Shown: positions 45,291-55,152, counted from the stretch's first letter. The stretch is DNA of 64,000 nt from an uncultured Bacillaceae bacterium (GCA_947497585.1 CANMHG010000003.1:186001-250000); one strand, 5' to 3'. Made by a program: numbers and translations. The notes: generated by a model not told the origin, from the letters alone.

Positions 45291-47807
45291 TTAAAAAGTA
45301 GAGAAATATTCTTCTAGCGCATTTTTGATAGCTAATGCTGCTTTGTAACGAAATTCGGTCGTCTTTAATAATGCTTCTTCCGTTGGGTTCGATAGAAAAG
45401 CTAATTCTATTAGAATACTAGGAAGTTCATTTCTTTTATTCACGTAAAATTCTTGATTTTTTACCCCTCTATTAGATGTGCCTAGGTTCGCTATCAAGTG
45501 CTTTTGAACTGTTTGTCCTAATTGGTAGCTCTTAGTGCCATTAAAATTTAATGAAGTATTATAAAAAGTTGTTGTTCCTTTTGCATCCCTATTTGTAAAT
45601 GAATCTGTGTGTAAACTAATAAAAGCATCATAGTCTGATAGATTTGAAAGTAGAGTTCTATCTTGAAGTGTTAAGAATTTATCATCACTTCTAGTGAGTT
45701 GAACGATAGCACCTGCTTTTTCTAATTCTGCTTTTAGTAATAGTGCGGTATCTAGCGTCACTACTTTTTCATATAACCCAGAACGACCAATCGCTCCTGG
45801 GTCTGATCCACCATGGCCAGCATCGATGAGTATCTTCTTACCAACCAAGCCAACTTGCATCACCTTTAAGGATAAGGAGTCTGCATGATTTCTAATAGTA
45901 AATGTGTATCCAGGTTGAAAATGGATGATTAGTGAATGGTTAGTAGGACTAATTTTATTTAATTCATATCTAGTGATACCTGGAATCAGGGTGTTAGGTA
46001 TATCAATCTGTGTTAGTCCAGCTAGTTCCAACCTGTTATTAGATAACATTTTGTATGGGAAACTGAATCCATTAGGTTTTTTCCAGATTAGATGGCTTTC
46101 ACCATTTATTAATTCGAAGCTAGGTGATAGTAGTTTCTTAATTGAAGTAGGAGACGTATCACTTTGTTTCACCCAACCTCGTTTGCCATCCTTTGTTTCG
46201 ACATTTAGCCAGTTTCCATGCTGCCATAGACGGATAAGTTCATCTCCTGCTCTGAACGTTCCTGCAACTGCATAGCTATCTGCAGCGCCCTTTCTAATCG
46301 ATCCATCGTTAAAAGGATACACATACTTATAATCTTGGACTGAAATAATAGCTTCCCAACTTGGAATCCAACCTATTTTTCCGGAAGGAGTCTTTACTCT
46401 AAGCCACCTTTGGTTAGAGGCATTTATAAACTCTTGTAACACCGTTACTTTTGAAAAGTAAGTTAGATTTTCTATGGTACTATATTGTAGAGTTGCTCCC
46501 TTGTATAACTTCGCATGTCGTGTACCAATAGCCATTAGACGTTGAACTGGGACAACCTTGTCAGTAACAACAGATTCATGCACCCAGGCTTGGGTATTAT
46601 CTTCAGATATAAATTTGTACCAGATCTGGCGATTAGTGTCTATGCTTTGGTCAATTACTTTTAGTGCAGTTCCTTTTCTTAAAGTTATCAACTTGGGCTC
46701 TGTTAAGGCAGGTCCTTTTCTTACGTTTGCTACATCCACACTAATATAAAATGTTTTATTTACTATTGCTTTTTGTTGTAGGATTTCTGCCTTAACCCAT
46801 CCCATTTTCCCTAGAGAGTATTCGACTCGGTACCATAAGACTGAAGTAGGATCAATAAAATGATCAACAACTGTCACTTTTTGACCAAGTGTTAGGGTAG
46901 TTACTGATGCATAGGTATGCGAAGCACCTTTTCTAACAGACTCAGACAATGATGTACTGTACATGATTGTCCCGTTTGGAACTGCTTTCACAGTAGGTTC
47001 AGGAATCTTCTCCTGGGCAGGGTTTTCTTCAGTAATTGGAGGGGCAGTAGGTTCAATTGTTTCCTCTTCAGGTACTGATACGTTTTCTGAAAGTGGATTT
47101 TTAACAAATGCTGTGCTGTGAACCCAACCTTTTACTGAACCAAGGTCAACACGATACCATAAATCACCTGAAGCATTTGTAAATTCATCAATCACTGATA
47201 CCATTTGATCCTGTTTTAAAAAGGTTACAATAGGGTAAGAAGTAGTTGCACCTTTATGAACAGGTGCATTCCCAATCTGTATTTGTTTTTGATTAGTAGT
47301 TTGTTGAGTTACTAGATTAGATGCTTCAGTCCACCCCTTAACAGAGCCAAGGTCGATTCGAAGCCATTTTTGACCGGTTGAATTGGTAAATTCATCAATG
47401 ACTGTAACCTTAGAACCTTGTTTTAAAGTGGAAACTATCGGGTAAGAAGTAGTAGCACCTTTTCTTACTGAAGCGTTTGTAACTTGTATTAGTTGTTGAT
47501 TACTAGAAATAGTTTCCTTTTTTTCGATATTAGAAGATTCAGCCCATCCTTTTATTGAACCAAGATCAATCCGATACCATTTTTCACCAAAGGCATTAGT
47601 AAATTCGTCAATTACTGTTACTTTTTGTCCTGCAGAAATTTCACGTACTTTCGCATAAGCAGTGGTAGCACCTTTATGAACAGTTAGCTTATTGATAGCC
47701 TTTAATTCAATCGGGTAGTTTACTTGTGCATTTGTTTCATTTGCCTGGACAAATAAAGGTAAGAATGTGCTAGTGGCAAGGATTGTCGAAACAAGAAGTT
47801 TTTTCAC
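45291..47807 (-). CDS. lytC: N-acetylmuramoyl-L-alanine amidase with seven SH3b repeats
   Basis: 838 aa. Signal peptide to ~22. Seven SH3b units: three tightly similar ones (~35-230, each V-KGATT-Y ... VTVIDEFTN ... GW), a Pro/Glu linker, then four more (~285-555). A ~90-residue beta-rich AMIN-like segment follows, then Amidase_3 (~655-836) with Zn ligands in DAGHGGSDPGA, Glu in GLYEKVV, SLHTDS and catalytic Glu in LIELAFLSN. It cuts the MurNAc-L-Ala bond. It fills the lytC position by synteny, but it has SH3b in place of the CWB2 wall-binding repeats of B. subtilis LytC. Confidence 0.88.
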   Translation of the reverse strand: MKKLLVSTILATSTFLPLFVQANETNAQVNYPIELKAINKLTVHKGATTAYAKVREISAGQKVTVIDEFTNAFGEKWYRIDLGSIKGWAESSNIEKKETISSNQQLIQVTNASVRKGATTSYPIVSTLKQGSKVTVIDEFTNSTGQKWLRIDLGSVKGWTEASNLVTQQTTNQKQIQIGNAPVHKGATTSYPIVTFLKQDQMVSVIDEFTNASGDLWYRVDLGSVKGWVHSTAFVKNPLSENVSVPEEETIEPTAPPITEENPAQEKIPEPTVKAVPNGTIMYSTSLSESVRKGASHTYASVTTLTLGQKVTVVDHFIDPTSVLWYRVEYSLGKMGWVKAEILQQKAIVNKTFYISVDVANVRKGPALTEPKLITLRKGTALKVIDQSIDTNRQIWYKFISEDNTQAWVHESVVTDKVVPVQRLMAIGTRHAKLYKGATLQYSTIENLTYFSKVTVLQEFINASNQRWLRVKTPSGKIGWIPSWEAIISVQDYKYVYPFNDGSIRKGAADSYAVAGTFRAGDELIRLWQHGNWLNVETKDGKRGWVKQSDTSPTSIKKLLSPSFELINGESHLIWKKPNGFSFPYKMLSNNRLELAGLTQIDIPNTLIPGITRYELNKISPTNHSLIIHFQPGYTFTIRNHADSLSLKVMQVGLVGKKILIDAGHGGSDPGAIGRSGLYEKVVTLDTALLLKAELEKAGAIVQLTRSDDKFLTLQDRTLLSNLSDYDAFISLHTDSFTNRDAKGTTTFYNTSLNFNGTKSYQLGQTVQKHLIANLGTSNRGVKNQEFYVNKRNELPSILIELAFLSNPTEEALLKTTEFRYKAALAIKNALEEYFSTF

Positions 47808-47898
47808 ACTTTTCCCTCCATATTTTGTAGAAATTTATCATTAAGTATAATAATATCTGATAATAGACAATAATCCAATCGGTATAAAGTAATAACCT

Positions 47899-47948
47899 AA
47901 AAAAAATAACGCTTAGAGAACCTAAGGTAGGTTCTCTAAAACGTTATT
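47899..47948 (-). terminator. Rho-independent terminator of the LCP gene (minus)
   Basis: On the minus strand AATAACG--TTAGAGAACCT pairs with AGGTTCTCTAA-CGTTATT, then a T run. It includes the stop codon of the gene ending at 47944. Confidence 0.92.
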
Positions 47949-48966
47949 TCATTGAAACATTTTCATTTGCTTTTTCAGTATCTATGCTTGAGCTTGTACT
48001 GTCATTTTCAAGTACAGCCTTAAGAATAGTGTTAATATTCTTGATGGACTCTTCTTTAGGAATGAAGTAATAGACGCTATTTATATAATCATCATATCCT
48101 TCAAGTTGTATAGTTTGTACTTCGGTGCTCTTCATTTTGTTATAAAGTTGAACAAATGATAGGATATCTTTTGTTGGTAAGTTTGTTTTAACGTTTTCGC
48201 CAACATCACGAAGTACATCGTCAACCTTAGTAATTGAACCAACAGATGTCCCTTTATCCACAATTGCTTTAATTACTTGTTTTTGTCTATCGTTACGACC
48301 CATGTCACCACGTGGATCTGATTTTCTCATTCTGACATATGCAAGGGCTTCATTTCCATTTAGCTCCATTTCACCCTCGGTATAGGTTTTCCATGCAAGT
48401 GAACCTGTTAACTGAGCCTTAAAAGTAAATGGAACGTCAACTGTAATTCCATTTAGTGAATCGACAATGTCTTCAAAACCTTGAAAGTTTGTAGTTACAT
48501 AGTAATCAATTGGAATATCAAATAGTTCTTGAACAGCCCCTACAGTACTACTAACCCCGCCGTAATATGAGTGAGTTATTTTATCGTTCTTTCCAAGTTC
48601 AGGTATATATGTTCGAGTATCACGAGGGATACTCACTAGATATGTTTCTTTTGTTTTTGGATTCATCGTTATCAACATTAAAACATCAGAACGTGGTTTC
48701 CCGCCCTCTTGATTTTCGAGTCCGATCAGTAGGATTGTAACAGGGTCCTCTTTAAGTTTAATCTTTTCAGTGCGGTGACTTGGGAGCTTATCACGATCTA
48801 TTTCTTCATATGTTTTATTCGCAATAGAATTTGCTGTGTATAAAATATATGCGGCATATGTGCCGGCAGCAACTAGCATAATAATAAAGGATGTGATGAA
48901 GAACTTCTTTGTTTTACTAGTCCTTTTTCTTTTACTCATCCTTCTACGGGTTCTTGAATCTTTCAT
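47944..48966 (-). CDS. LytR-CpsA-Psr (LCP) family glycopolymer ligase
   Basis: 340 aa, type II membrane protein: Lys/Arg-rich head to ~24, one membrane helix (~25-45), extracellular LCP domain with ILLIGLEN, RSDVLMLI, VSIPRDTRTYIP, and YVRMRKSDPRGDMGRNDRQ, which hold the Arg/Asp residues that bind polyprenyl pyrophosphate. LCP enzymes attach wall teichoic acids or other polymers to peptidoglycan. Position matches lytR/tagU of B. subtilis. Here it could ligate the secondary wall polymer made by the 24-40 kb cluster. SD GAGGG 5-7 nt before ATG. Confidence 0.9.
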   Translation of the reverse strand: MKDSRTRRRMSKRKRTSKTKKFFITSFIIMLVAAGTYAAYILYTANSIANKTYEEIDRDKLPSHRTEKIKLKEDPVTILLIGLENQEGGKPRSDVLMLITMNPKTKETYLVSIPRDTRTYIPELGKNDKITHSYYGGVSSTVGAVQELFDIPIDYYVTTNFQGFEDIVDSLNGITVDVPFTFKAQLTGSLAWKTYTEGEMELNGNEALAYVRMRKSDPRGDMGRNDRQKQVIKAIVDKGTSVGSITKVDDVLRDVGENVKTNLPTKDILSFVQLYNKMKSTEVQTIQLEGYDDYINSVYYFIPKEESIKNINTILKAVLENDSTSSSIDTEKANENVSMK

Positions 48967-49076
48967 AAAAGCCCTCGTTTCTTTTTAAGTGGCAAAATAG
49001 TTAATAGAACAACTTCTAATTTTATCTAAAATTCGACAAACAGTAAATAAGAAAAATTTAGGTTGTTTAAAAAAGA

Positions 49077-49712
49077 TTAATTTACCACTTCTTCTAGGTA
49101 GGTAACCTCACCCTCAAATATCTCGCTTTTCCCATTTGTGAGCTCAATCATCCAGTCTATAAACTGCTGTTTTTGTCCTTCTTCTACATAGGTTTCTACT
49201 TCAACTGAGTCTAAATACTTTATTTCTTTAATTTTATAAACAGAAGATCTCAATTCGTTTTCTACTTTCCCAAGCCACGTATAATCAAACTTTGTATGAA
49301 CGACTCTCATCAGTGTGCGCTCAACGATTTTTGTAGCATTTAAACCCTCAGAGGTTGACTTTCCATATGCACGAATTAATCCACCTGCACCTAATTTTAT
49401 TCCACCGAAATAGCGAGTTATGACTACAACCGTATCTTTTAACTTCTTTTTTTTCAGCACTTCTAAAATAGGCACACCGGCGGTTCCGCTAGGTTCTCCA
49501 TCATCATTTGCTTTTTGAATGTGATCGTTTTCACCGATAATATACGCTGAGCAATTATGGTTTGCGTCCCTATGCTTCTTTTTAATTTCTAAAATGAAAT
49601 TCTGTGCTTCTTCCTCTGTTGTCGCACGATTTATATAAGCAATAAATCTTGATTTTTCAATAATTATTTCATGTTCCCCATAGCCTTTTACTGTATAATA
49701 ATATGTAAGCAC
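49077..49712 (-). CDS. yvyE: YvyE/YigZ IMPACT-family protein
   Basis: 211 aa from GTG at 49712, 6 nt after GGGAGGTG; an ATG at 49727 lies before that SD. UPF0029/IMPACT N-terminal domain with EKSRFIAYI, NCSAYI, DGEPSGTAG-P and YFGGIKLGAGGLIRAYG, followed by the short C-terminal domain. IMPACT proteins regulate translation stress in eukaryotes; the bacterial role is unclear. Conserved neighbour of degS in Bacillus. Confidence 0.9.
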   Translation of the reverse strand: MLTYYYTVKGYGEHEIIIEKSRFIAYINRATTEEEAQNFILEIKKKHRDANHNCSAYIIGENDHIQKANDDGEPSGTAGVPILEVLKKKKLKDTVVVITRYFGGIKLGAGGLIRAYGKSTSEGLNATKIVERTLMRVVHTKFDYTWLGKVENELRSSVYKIKEIKYLDSVEVETYVEEGQKQQFIDWMIELTNGKSEIFEGEVTYLEEVVN

Positions 49713-49891
49713 AGGGTCACCTCCCAAATTTTAGGTACTCCCTTTTAAAAACAAGAAAATTGTCGTATTCTTTTATTATAGAACGACAAATTTTTTACAT
49801 CAAATAAATTAGTATTAAAGTATCTATATAAAAAATAACAATTTGTCGAAATAGCCTTGTAAAGAAATATTTCTAATCTGGAGGTGGGGAC

Positions 49892-51037
49892 ATGTCCACC
49901 AAAAAAATTGACAGTAAAATGCTAGATAAAATTTTAGAAAAAATGGTAACAACAGTTAATCATAGTAAAAGTGAAGTTTTTAAAATAGGTGAACAAACGC
50001 GTAAGCAATATACGAGCCTAACTGAAGAGCTAAAGGATATTAAGGATAAGGTGCTTGAGGTTATAAATGAAGGGGACAAGCTAGAGGTATATGCCCGTTT
50101 TGCCCGGAATCGCTTATCTGAAGTAAGTGGTGCATTTAATAAGTTTTCAGAATCTGAAATTCGTGAAGCTTATGAAAAAGCACATAATCTTCAAATGCAA
50201 CTTACGATTGTCAGGGAAAAAGAAAAGCAACTACGAGAACGACGTGACGAACTTGAACGAAGATTGCTTGCACTACAGGAAACCATCCAAAGAGCAGAGC
50301 ACCTAGTTGGTCAAATCAGTGTGGTATTAAACTATCTGACAAGTGACATGCGACAAGTTGGTGAGATGCTAGAGGATGCAAAGCAAAAGCAGGATTTTGG
50401 CTTTAAAATTATTGAAGCCCAGGAAGAAGAGCGTCGCAGGCTATCACGTGAAATTCATGATGGCCCAGCCCAAATGCTCGCTAACGTGATGATGAGATCA
50501 CAATTAATTGATCGAGTGTTCCGTGAAAAAGGTGCTGAAGACGGTTTTAAAGAAATTAAAGACCTTAGGAAAATGGTCCATTCCGCGCTGTATGAGGTCA
50601 GGCGAATCATTTATGACCTCCGTCCAATGGCACTAGATGATTTAGGTTTAATTCCTACCCTCAAAAAATACCTATCTACTATCGAAGAATATAACGGGGG
50701 CGAACCTACTATTTCTTTCAAGAATCTAGGTCCTGAAAAAAGATTACCTTCTAAGTTCGAGGTTGCATTATTCCGCTTGGTTCAAGAAGCTGTTAGTAAC
50801 GCAATTAAGCATGCGGATGCTAAGGAAATTTTGGTGAAGGTGGAACTAGGGAAAGAACATGTAACGGTAGTCGTAAAAGACAATGGAAAAGGTTTCGATC
50901 CAGTAGAAAAGCCAGAAAGTTCTTTCGGAATTCTAGGTATGAAGGAACGTGTGGAGTTGTTAGAAGGAGAAATTACCTTCGACTCTAAAAAAGGTGCAGG
51001 TACAATTATTATGATACAAGTCCCATTAAAAGAGTAA
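49892..51037 (+). CDS. degS: Sensor histidine kinase DegS (cytoplasmic)
   Basis: 381 aa, no membrane segment. A long coiled-coil sensor region (~1-175) is followed by HisKA_3 with phospho-acceptor His189 in SREIHDGPAQM, the same number as in B. subtilis DegS, and a HATPase domain (VQEAVSNAIKHA, DNGKGFD, GILGMKER). It phosphorylates DegU and controls secreted enzymes, motility and competence. ATG follows TGGAGGTGGGG. Gap to degU is 80 bp with an 18-bp palindrome. Confidence 0.95.
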   Translation: MSTKKIDSKMLDKILEKMVTTVNHSKSEVFKIGEQTRKQYTSLTEELKDIKDKVLEVINEGDKLEVYARFARNRLSEVSGAFNKFSESEIREAYEKAHNLQMQLTIVREKEKQLRERRDELERRLLALQETIQRAEHLVGQISVVLNYLTSDMRQVGEMLEDAKQKQDFGFKIIEAQEEERRRLSREIHDGPAQMLANVMMRSQLIDRVFREKGAEDGFKEIKDLRKMVHSALYEVRRIIYDLRPMALDDLGLIPTLKKYLSTIEEYNGGEPTISFKNLGPEKRLPSKFEVALFRLVQEAVSNAIKHADAKEILVKVELGKEHVTVVVKDNGKGFDPVEKPESSFGILGMKERVELLEGEITFDSKKGAGTIIMIQVPLKE

Positions 51038-51079
51038 AATTTTAGCAAAAAAACCATACTTAAGTCATATTGACCAGTT

Positions 51080-51097
51080 TTCTGACAATTGTCAGAA
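51080..51097. promoter_or_regulatory. 18-bp perfect palindrome between degS and degU
   Basis: TTCTGACAATTGTCAGAA lies 20 bp upstream of the degU ATG. It could be an operator for separate degU control, which B. subtilis has through additional promoters, or an mRNA hairpin. No T run follows, so it is not a terminator. Confidence 0.5.
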
Positions 51098-51117
51098 TGA
51101 TAGGGGGAGGAGAAGGC

Positions 51118-51804
51118 ATGAAAACTAGCATTGTAATTATTGATGATCACCAATTGTTCAGAGAAGGGGTAAAACGTATTCTAGATTTTGAATCTAGCTT
51201 TGAAGTAGTTGCTGAAGGCGATGACGGTGATGAAGCGTTAGCGCTAGTTCAGGCTCATAACCCAGATGTTGTTATCATGGACATTAATATGCCAAATATT
51301 AATGGTGTGGAAGCAACTAGACAACTGATCGATGCAAACCCGAATACAAAGGTAATTATCTTATCCATACATGATGATGAAAGCTACGTAACACACGCAT
51401 TGAAATCCGGTGCAAATGGGTATCTATTAAAGGAAATGGATGCAGACTCTCTAGTTGAAGCAGTAAAAGTAGTAGCTGATGGAGGATCGTATCTACACCC
51501 TAAAGTTACACACAACCTAGTGAAAGAATTCCGTCGCCTTTCAGCAGATGGACAAGCTAATGGTGTTGGTGGAATTCAAACTATTGAAATTCGCAGACCA
51601 TTGCATATCCTTACACGCCGTGAATGTGAAGTTCTTCAACTGCTTGCGGACGGAAAAAGCAACCGCGGAATCGGTGACGCATTATACATTAGTGAAAAAA
51701 CGGTTAAAAACCATGTAAGTAATATTCTGCAAAAAATGAATGTGAATGATCGTACCCAAGCTGTTGTTGTGGCTATTAAGAATGGTTGGGTTGAAGTTAA
51801 ATAA
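51118..51804 (+). CDS. degU: Response regulator DegU
   Basis: 228 aa from ATG at 51118 after AGGGGGAGGAG. Receiver domain with phospho-acceptor Asp55 (VVIMDINMP), conserved Lys in LLKEMD, and a C-terminal LuxR-type HTH ([36 protein letters not shown] in parts). Partner of DegS. In B. subtilis it switches between flagellar/competence genes and degradative enzymes, all of which are encoded nearby here. Confidence 0.96.
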   Translation: MKTSIVIIDDHQLFREGVKRILDFESSFEVVAEGDDGDEALALVQAHNPDVVIMDINMPNINGVEATRQLIDANPNTKVIILSIHDDESYVTHALKSGANGYLLKEMDADSLVEAVKVVADGGSYLHPKVTHNLVKEFRRLSADGQANGVGGIQTIEIRRPLHILTRRECEVLQLLADGKSNRGIGDALYISEKTVKNHVSNILQKMNVNDRTQAVVVAIKNGWVEVK

Positions 51805-51816
51805 AAATATTATGAG

Positions 51817-51857
51817 GAAACGAAATGCCTGGTGAGTGGGTGTTTCGTTTTTTTGTT
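51817..51857 (+). terminator. Rho-independent terminator of degSU
   Basis: AAACGAAATGCC (51818-51829) pairs with GGGTGTTTCGTTT (51838-51850), then TTT. Confidence 0.88.
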
Positions 51858-51867
51858 GGTGGGGATT

Positions 51868-51881
51868 CGACATTAATGTCG
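51868..51881. promoter_or_regulatory. Palindrome CGACATTAATGTCG
   Basis: A 14-bp perfect palindrome lies ~100 bp before the small gene at 51978. An unpaired further copy of TGTCG follows at 51887. Possible regulator site. Confidence 0.35.
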
Positions 51882-51977
51882 TAAAATGTCGGTAAAAACT
51901 TTACTAAAACTGGAATTATTTTGAAGGTGAAAGCTTTAATACGTCGAATTTAACTTAAGGAATCTAGGAGGTGGCAA

Positions 51978-52178
51978 ATGGATAGGAATAATAACATTCA
52001 AGAGTTAGTACAACAATCCCAGCTATCATTACAGCATTTTGAGGCAAATTATGGCCAACAACTTGCACCTTTTCAGCAAAAGGTTTTTATGATTGGATTT
52101 GCGTTAGGGAAAGTTGAACAAGATAAAACCTCTGTTGATACAATTGCTTTGAAGAGGTTGATAATGGAAGGAATATAG
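51978..52178 (+). CDS. Small hypothetical protein, 66 aa
   Basis: Strong SD TAGGAGGTGG 6 nt upstream and its own terminator support a real gene. The product is acidic-to-neutral, Gln-rich (ELVQQSQLSLQHF) and helical, with no membrane segment. I do not recognise the family. It lies between degU and degV. Confidence 0.6.
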   Translation: MDRNNNIQELVQQSQLSLQHFEANYGQQLAPFQQKVFMIGFALGKVEQDKTSVDTIALKRLIMEGI

Positions 52179-52187
52179 TAGTAATAT

Positions 52188-52215
52188 TTGCACCAGGTTG
52201 GTGCATTTTTTGTTA
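52188..52215 (+). terminator. Rho-independent terminator
   Basis: TTGCACC-aggtt-GGTGCA followed by TTTTTT. Confidence 0.85.
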
Positions 52216-52391
52216 GATTTACCACTTTAGTAAAAACTCATAGTAATACTTAATAGTTTTTACTATGGAAGTAGTGTAAAACTGTCATAACAAGAGCTTT
52301 TCCTTTTAAAAAGTAATGCTTTTTCCATTTCTATCATATAAAATGTAAGGTAGTTAATTCGGAAATAAAAAAAGTGAGGAAGGTTTCTACT

Positions 52392-53234
52392 ATGAAAACG
52401 GCAATAGTTACCGATAGTACAGCTTACATCCCAAAGGAATTGCGTGAAAAATATAATATACATATGATCCCTCTTAGTGTAAATTTCGGAGTAGAGTCCT
52501 ACCGTGAAGAAGTTGATATCACAGCAGATCAATTTTTCGAGGAAATCAAAGCAAAGAGTGAGCTCCCAACAACTTCACAGCCACCTGTTGGTGAATTTGT
52601 TGAGCTTTTTGAAAAGCTAGGACAGGACCACGATGCGGTAATAAGCATCCATTTATCTAGCGGGATTAGTGGAACGTATCAAGGAGCAGTTTCAGCTGGA
52701 GAAATGGTTGAGAATGTAAAGGTGTTTACATTTGATTCTGAGATCAGCTGTATGGTTCAAGGCTTCTATGCATTAGAGGGGGCTGAGTTGGCTCAAGAAG
52801 GTAGGACGGCTGAAGAAATTATGGCACGTCTTGAAGAAATGAAAACGACTATGAAAGCCTACTTTATGGTAGATGACTTAACGAATCTTCAACGTGGCGG
52901 TCGCTTAAGTGGTGCACAAGCATTTGTAGGTAGTTTATTACAGGTGAAACCAATCCTTCACTTCCAAGATAAAGTGATTGTTCCTTTTGAAAAAATTCGT
53001 ACTCGTAAAAAAGCCCTGAAACGCTTGTTTGAATTGTTTGATGAAGTGGCAAGTTCAAATGAACCAATGCGTGCAGTACTTATTCATGCGAATCGTCCAG
53101 AAGAAGCAGAGGAGCTTAAAACTGAACTTGCTGGGCAATATCCGAACGTAGAATTCTTAATAAGCTACTTTGGTCCAGTTATTGGTACGCACCTTGGAGA
53201 AGGTGCAATTGGATTAGGCTGGTATAAACGATAA
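52392..53234 (+). CDS. fakB: DegV-family fatty acid-binding protein
   Basis: 280 aa from ATG at 52392 (SD AGGAAGG; the GTG at 52374 is part of the SD region). DegV fold: VTDSTAYIPKE, TSQPPVGEF, ISIHLSSGISGTYQ, DDLTNLQRGGRLSG and the C-terminal GTHLGEGAIG. FakB proteins bind a fatty acid for phosphorylation by FakA. Position equals yviA (fakBA) of B. subtilis, next to degSU. Single-gene unit. Confidence 0.92.
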   Translation: MKTAIVTDSTAYIPKELREKYNIHMIPLSVNFGVESYREEVDITADQFFEEIKAKSELPTTSQPPVGEFVELFEKLGQDHDAVISIHLSSGISGTYQGAVSAGEMVENVKVFTFDSEISCMVQGFYALEGAELAQEGRTAEEIMARLEEMKTTMKAYFMVDDLTNLQRGGRLSGAQAFVGSLLQVKPILHFQDKVIVPFEKIRTRKKALKRLFELFDEVASSNEPMRAVLIHANRPEEAEELKTELAGQYPNVEFLISYFGPVIGTHLGEGAIGLGWYKR

Positions 53235-53239
53235 AATAT

Positions 53240-53278
53240 CTGACGCCTTGTCATTTTTTTAGGCAAGGCGTTATTTTT
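53240..53278 (+). terminator. Rho-independent terminator
   Basis: CGCCTTG (53244-53250) pairs with CAAGGCG (53264-53270), then ttaTTTTT; T-rich loop. Confidence 0.85.
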
Positions 53279-53298
53279 AAAACAAAAGGAGGACAAAA

Positions 53299-54792
53299 AT
53301 GAGATTTATAGAAACAAATGGAATACTTACACCAGAGCCACTATTAGCTACTACCACACAAGACCCCGTTAAAATTAGCAAAATTCCACAAATACTAACT
53401 CCACATCTAAACCAGAAATATTCATTCTCTCATGAACTTCAAACTCATCTCCATGGAAAACAACTACTCTTTGATGAACTACCATTTTCTCTCCCACAAC
53501 TTCATGAACATTACTTAAATGGATATATTTCCTTTAGAAAAGGGATTGTACACAAAAGTAAAAGACTAAATTGTACAAGGTGCGGAAACGACGACCCAGC
53601 CCTGTTTGCTTCCTTTGATTGCGCTCGCTGTCACACTCATTGTAGTTATTGTCGAAAATGTATAACGATGGGCAGAATTAGTGAATGTACACCTTTAATT
53701 TCATGGACTGGACCAGACTCATTATTTCATCCTCCAGAACAAATCCTAACCTGGTTAGGTACTCTTTCTCAAGGTCAACAAACAGCTTCTGATAAGGTCG
53801 TTGTAGCAATTCAAAATAACTCTAATCTACTTGTTTGGGCTGTATGTGGTGCTGGGAAAACAGAAGTTCTTTTTTATGGAATAGAAACGGCAATCCGTTC
53901 CAAAAAGAACGTATGTATAGCAACGCCAAGAACTGATGTTGTCATTGAATTGGCTCCTCGAATTAAAGATGCCTTCAACGTAGAGGTAATTGCCCTATAC
54001 GGAGGCAGTGAAGACTGCACAAAAACAGCCCCAATAACGATTGCCACCACCCACCAGCTTCTCCGATATTACAAGGCTTTTGACGTCATCATCATTGATG
54101 AAGTAGATGCTTTTCCTTACTCAGTTGAGCCGATGCTTCAGTTCGCTGTAGAACAAGCAAAGAAGACTACTTCAACCACTATCAACCTTACAGCAACACC
54201 TAATCAGAAATGGCAAAGAGAAATAAAGAAAGGACTCCGACCAACAGTTACCATACCTGCAAGGTACCACCGTCACCCTCTACCTGAGCCACAATTTAAA
54301 TGGTGTGGAAACTGGCGGAAGCACTTGAAAAAAGACAAGCTTCCACCTAACTTGTTAGGTTGGATTAATCATCATCTATCTATAAATAAGCAAGCATTTC
54401 TATTTGTACCAAGAATCGATTTACTAGAACAAATAGTAAGGGTTTTAAAGACATTAAATAATAGAGTAGAAGGTGTCCACGCAGAAGACCACCAAAGAAA
54501 AGAGAAAGTCACTGCTTTTAGAAAGGGAGAAATCCCAATCCTAGTAACAACGACTATTTTAGAAAGAGGCGTAACCGTCCCAAATATTGATGTTGCAGTA
54601 CTAGGAGCAGAAGATCAAATATTCACAGAAAGCGCACTTGTTCAGATTTCAGGAAGAGTAGGAAGGAGTGCAAACTACCCTACAGGAGACATCATTTTTT
54701 ATCATTATGGAAAAACAAAATCAATGCTAGCTGCAAAACGTCAGATACAAAATATGAACAAAGAAGCGCTAAAGCGAAATCTACTAAATTAG
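53299..54792 (+). CDS. comFA: Competence DNA-uptake helicase ComFA
   Basis: 497 aa. N-terminal extension, then a zinc-binding region with CTRCG ... CARC-THCSYCRKC, then superfamily 2 motor motifs: Walker A VCGAGKTE, IIIDEVDAFPY, NLTATP, and VTTTILERGVTVPN, QISGRVGRS. It pulls transforming DNA through the ComEC channel. SD AAAGGAGG. No clear ComK box was seen in the short gap from the fakB terminator, so the control may differ from B. subtilis. Confidence 0.94.
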   Translation: MRFIETNGILTPEPLLATTTQDPVKISKIPQILTPHLNQKYSFSHELQTHLHGKQLLFDELPFSLPQLHEHYLNGYISFRKGIVHKSKRLNCTRCGNDDPALFASFDCARCHTHCSYCRKCITMGRISECTPLISWTGPDSLFHPPEQILTWLGTLSQGQQTASDKVVVAIQNNSNLLVWAVCGAGKTEVLFYGIETAIRSKKNVCIATPRTDVVIELAPRIKDAFNVEVIALYGGSEDCTKTAPITIATTHQLLRYYKAFDVIIIDEVDAFPYSVEPMLQFAVEQAKKTTSTTINLTATPNQKWQREIKKGLRPTVTIPARYHRHPLPEPQFKWCGNWRKHLKKDKLPPNLLGWINHHLSINKQAFLFVPRIDLLEQIVRVLKTLNNRVEGVHAEDHQRKEKVTAFRKGEIPILVTTTILERGVTVPNIDVAVLGAEDQIFTESALVQISGRVGRSANYPTGDIIFYHYGKTKSMLAAKRQIQNMNKEALKRNLLN

Positions 54793-54855
54793 TATTTCCA
54801 CTTTCTGTTATTCTGTGGCATAATGTAATCATATTTACTTTAAGGTGGTAGAGTG

Positions 54856-55152
54856 ATGATGTTGGTGAAAAATGCGATGGAACCATTAGTAGCAGAGGTT
54901 TTAAATGATAATTGGCAATTAATTAATATGCCATGTAAATGCGAACAATGCAAAAATGATGTCTTCGCACTAGCATTGAATTTAATTCCACCTCGTTATG
55001 TGTCAAAAGCAAATGGATACGCGTACGTGAAGGCTCAGTATTTTGACAAGCAAATGCATGCTAATATTCTAGTTAAAGTCGGTGAAGCTACTAGAAAAGT
55101 TTCAGAACAACCACAATGCGATAACTACACTAAGGAGGGTGTTAATGCCTAG
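54856..55152 (+). CDS. comFB: Late competence protein ComFB
   Basis: 98 aa. ATG at 54856 lies 7 nt after AAGGTGG. Matches the ComFB family: MPCKCEQCKNDVFALALNLIPPRYV in parts, with a CxCxxC metal-binding site; some ComFB-domain proteins bind c-di-nucleotides. It overlaps comFC by 8 nt. Its role in transformation is minor in B. subtilis. Confidence 0.88.
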   Translation: MMLVKNAMEPLVAEVLNDNWQLINMPCKCEQCKNDVFALALNLIPPRYVSKANGYAYVKAQYFDKQMHANILVKVGEATRKVSEQPQCDNYTKEGVNA

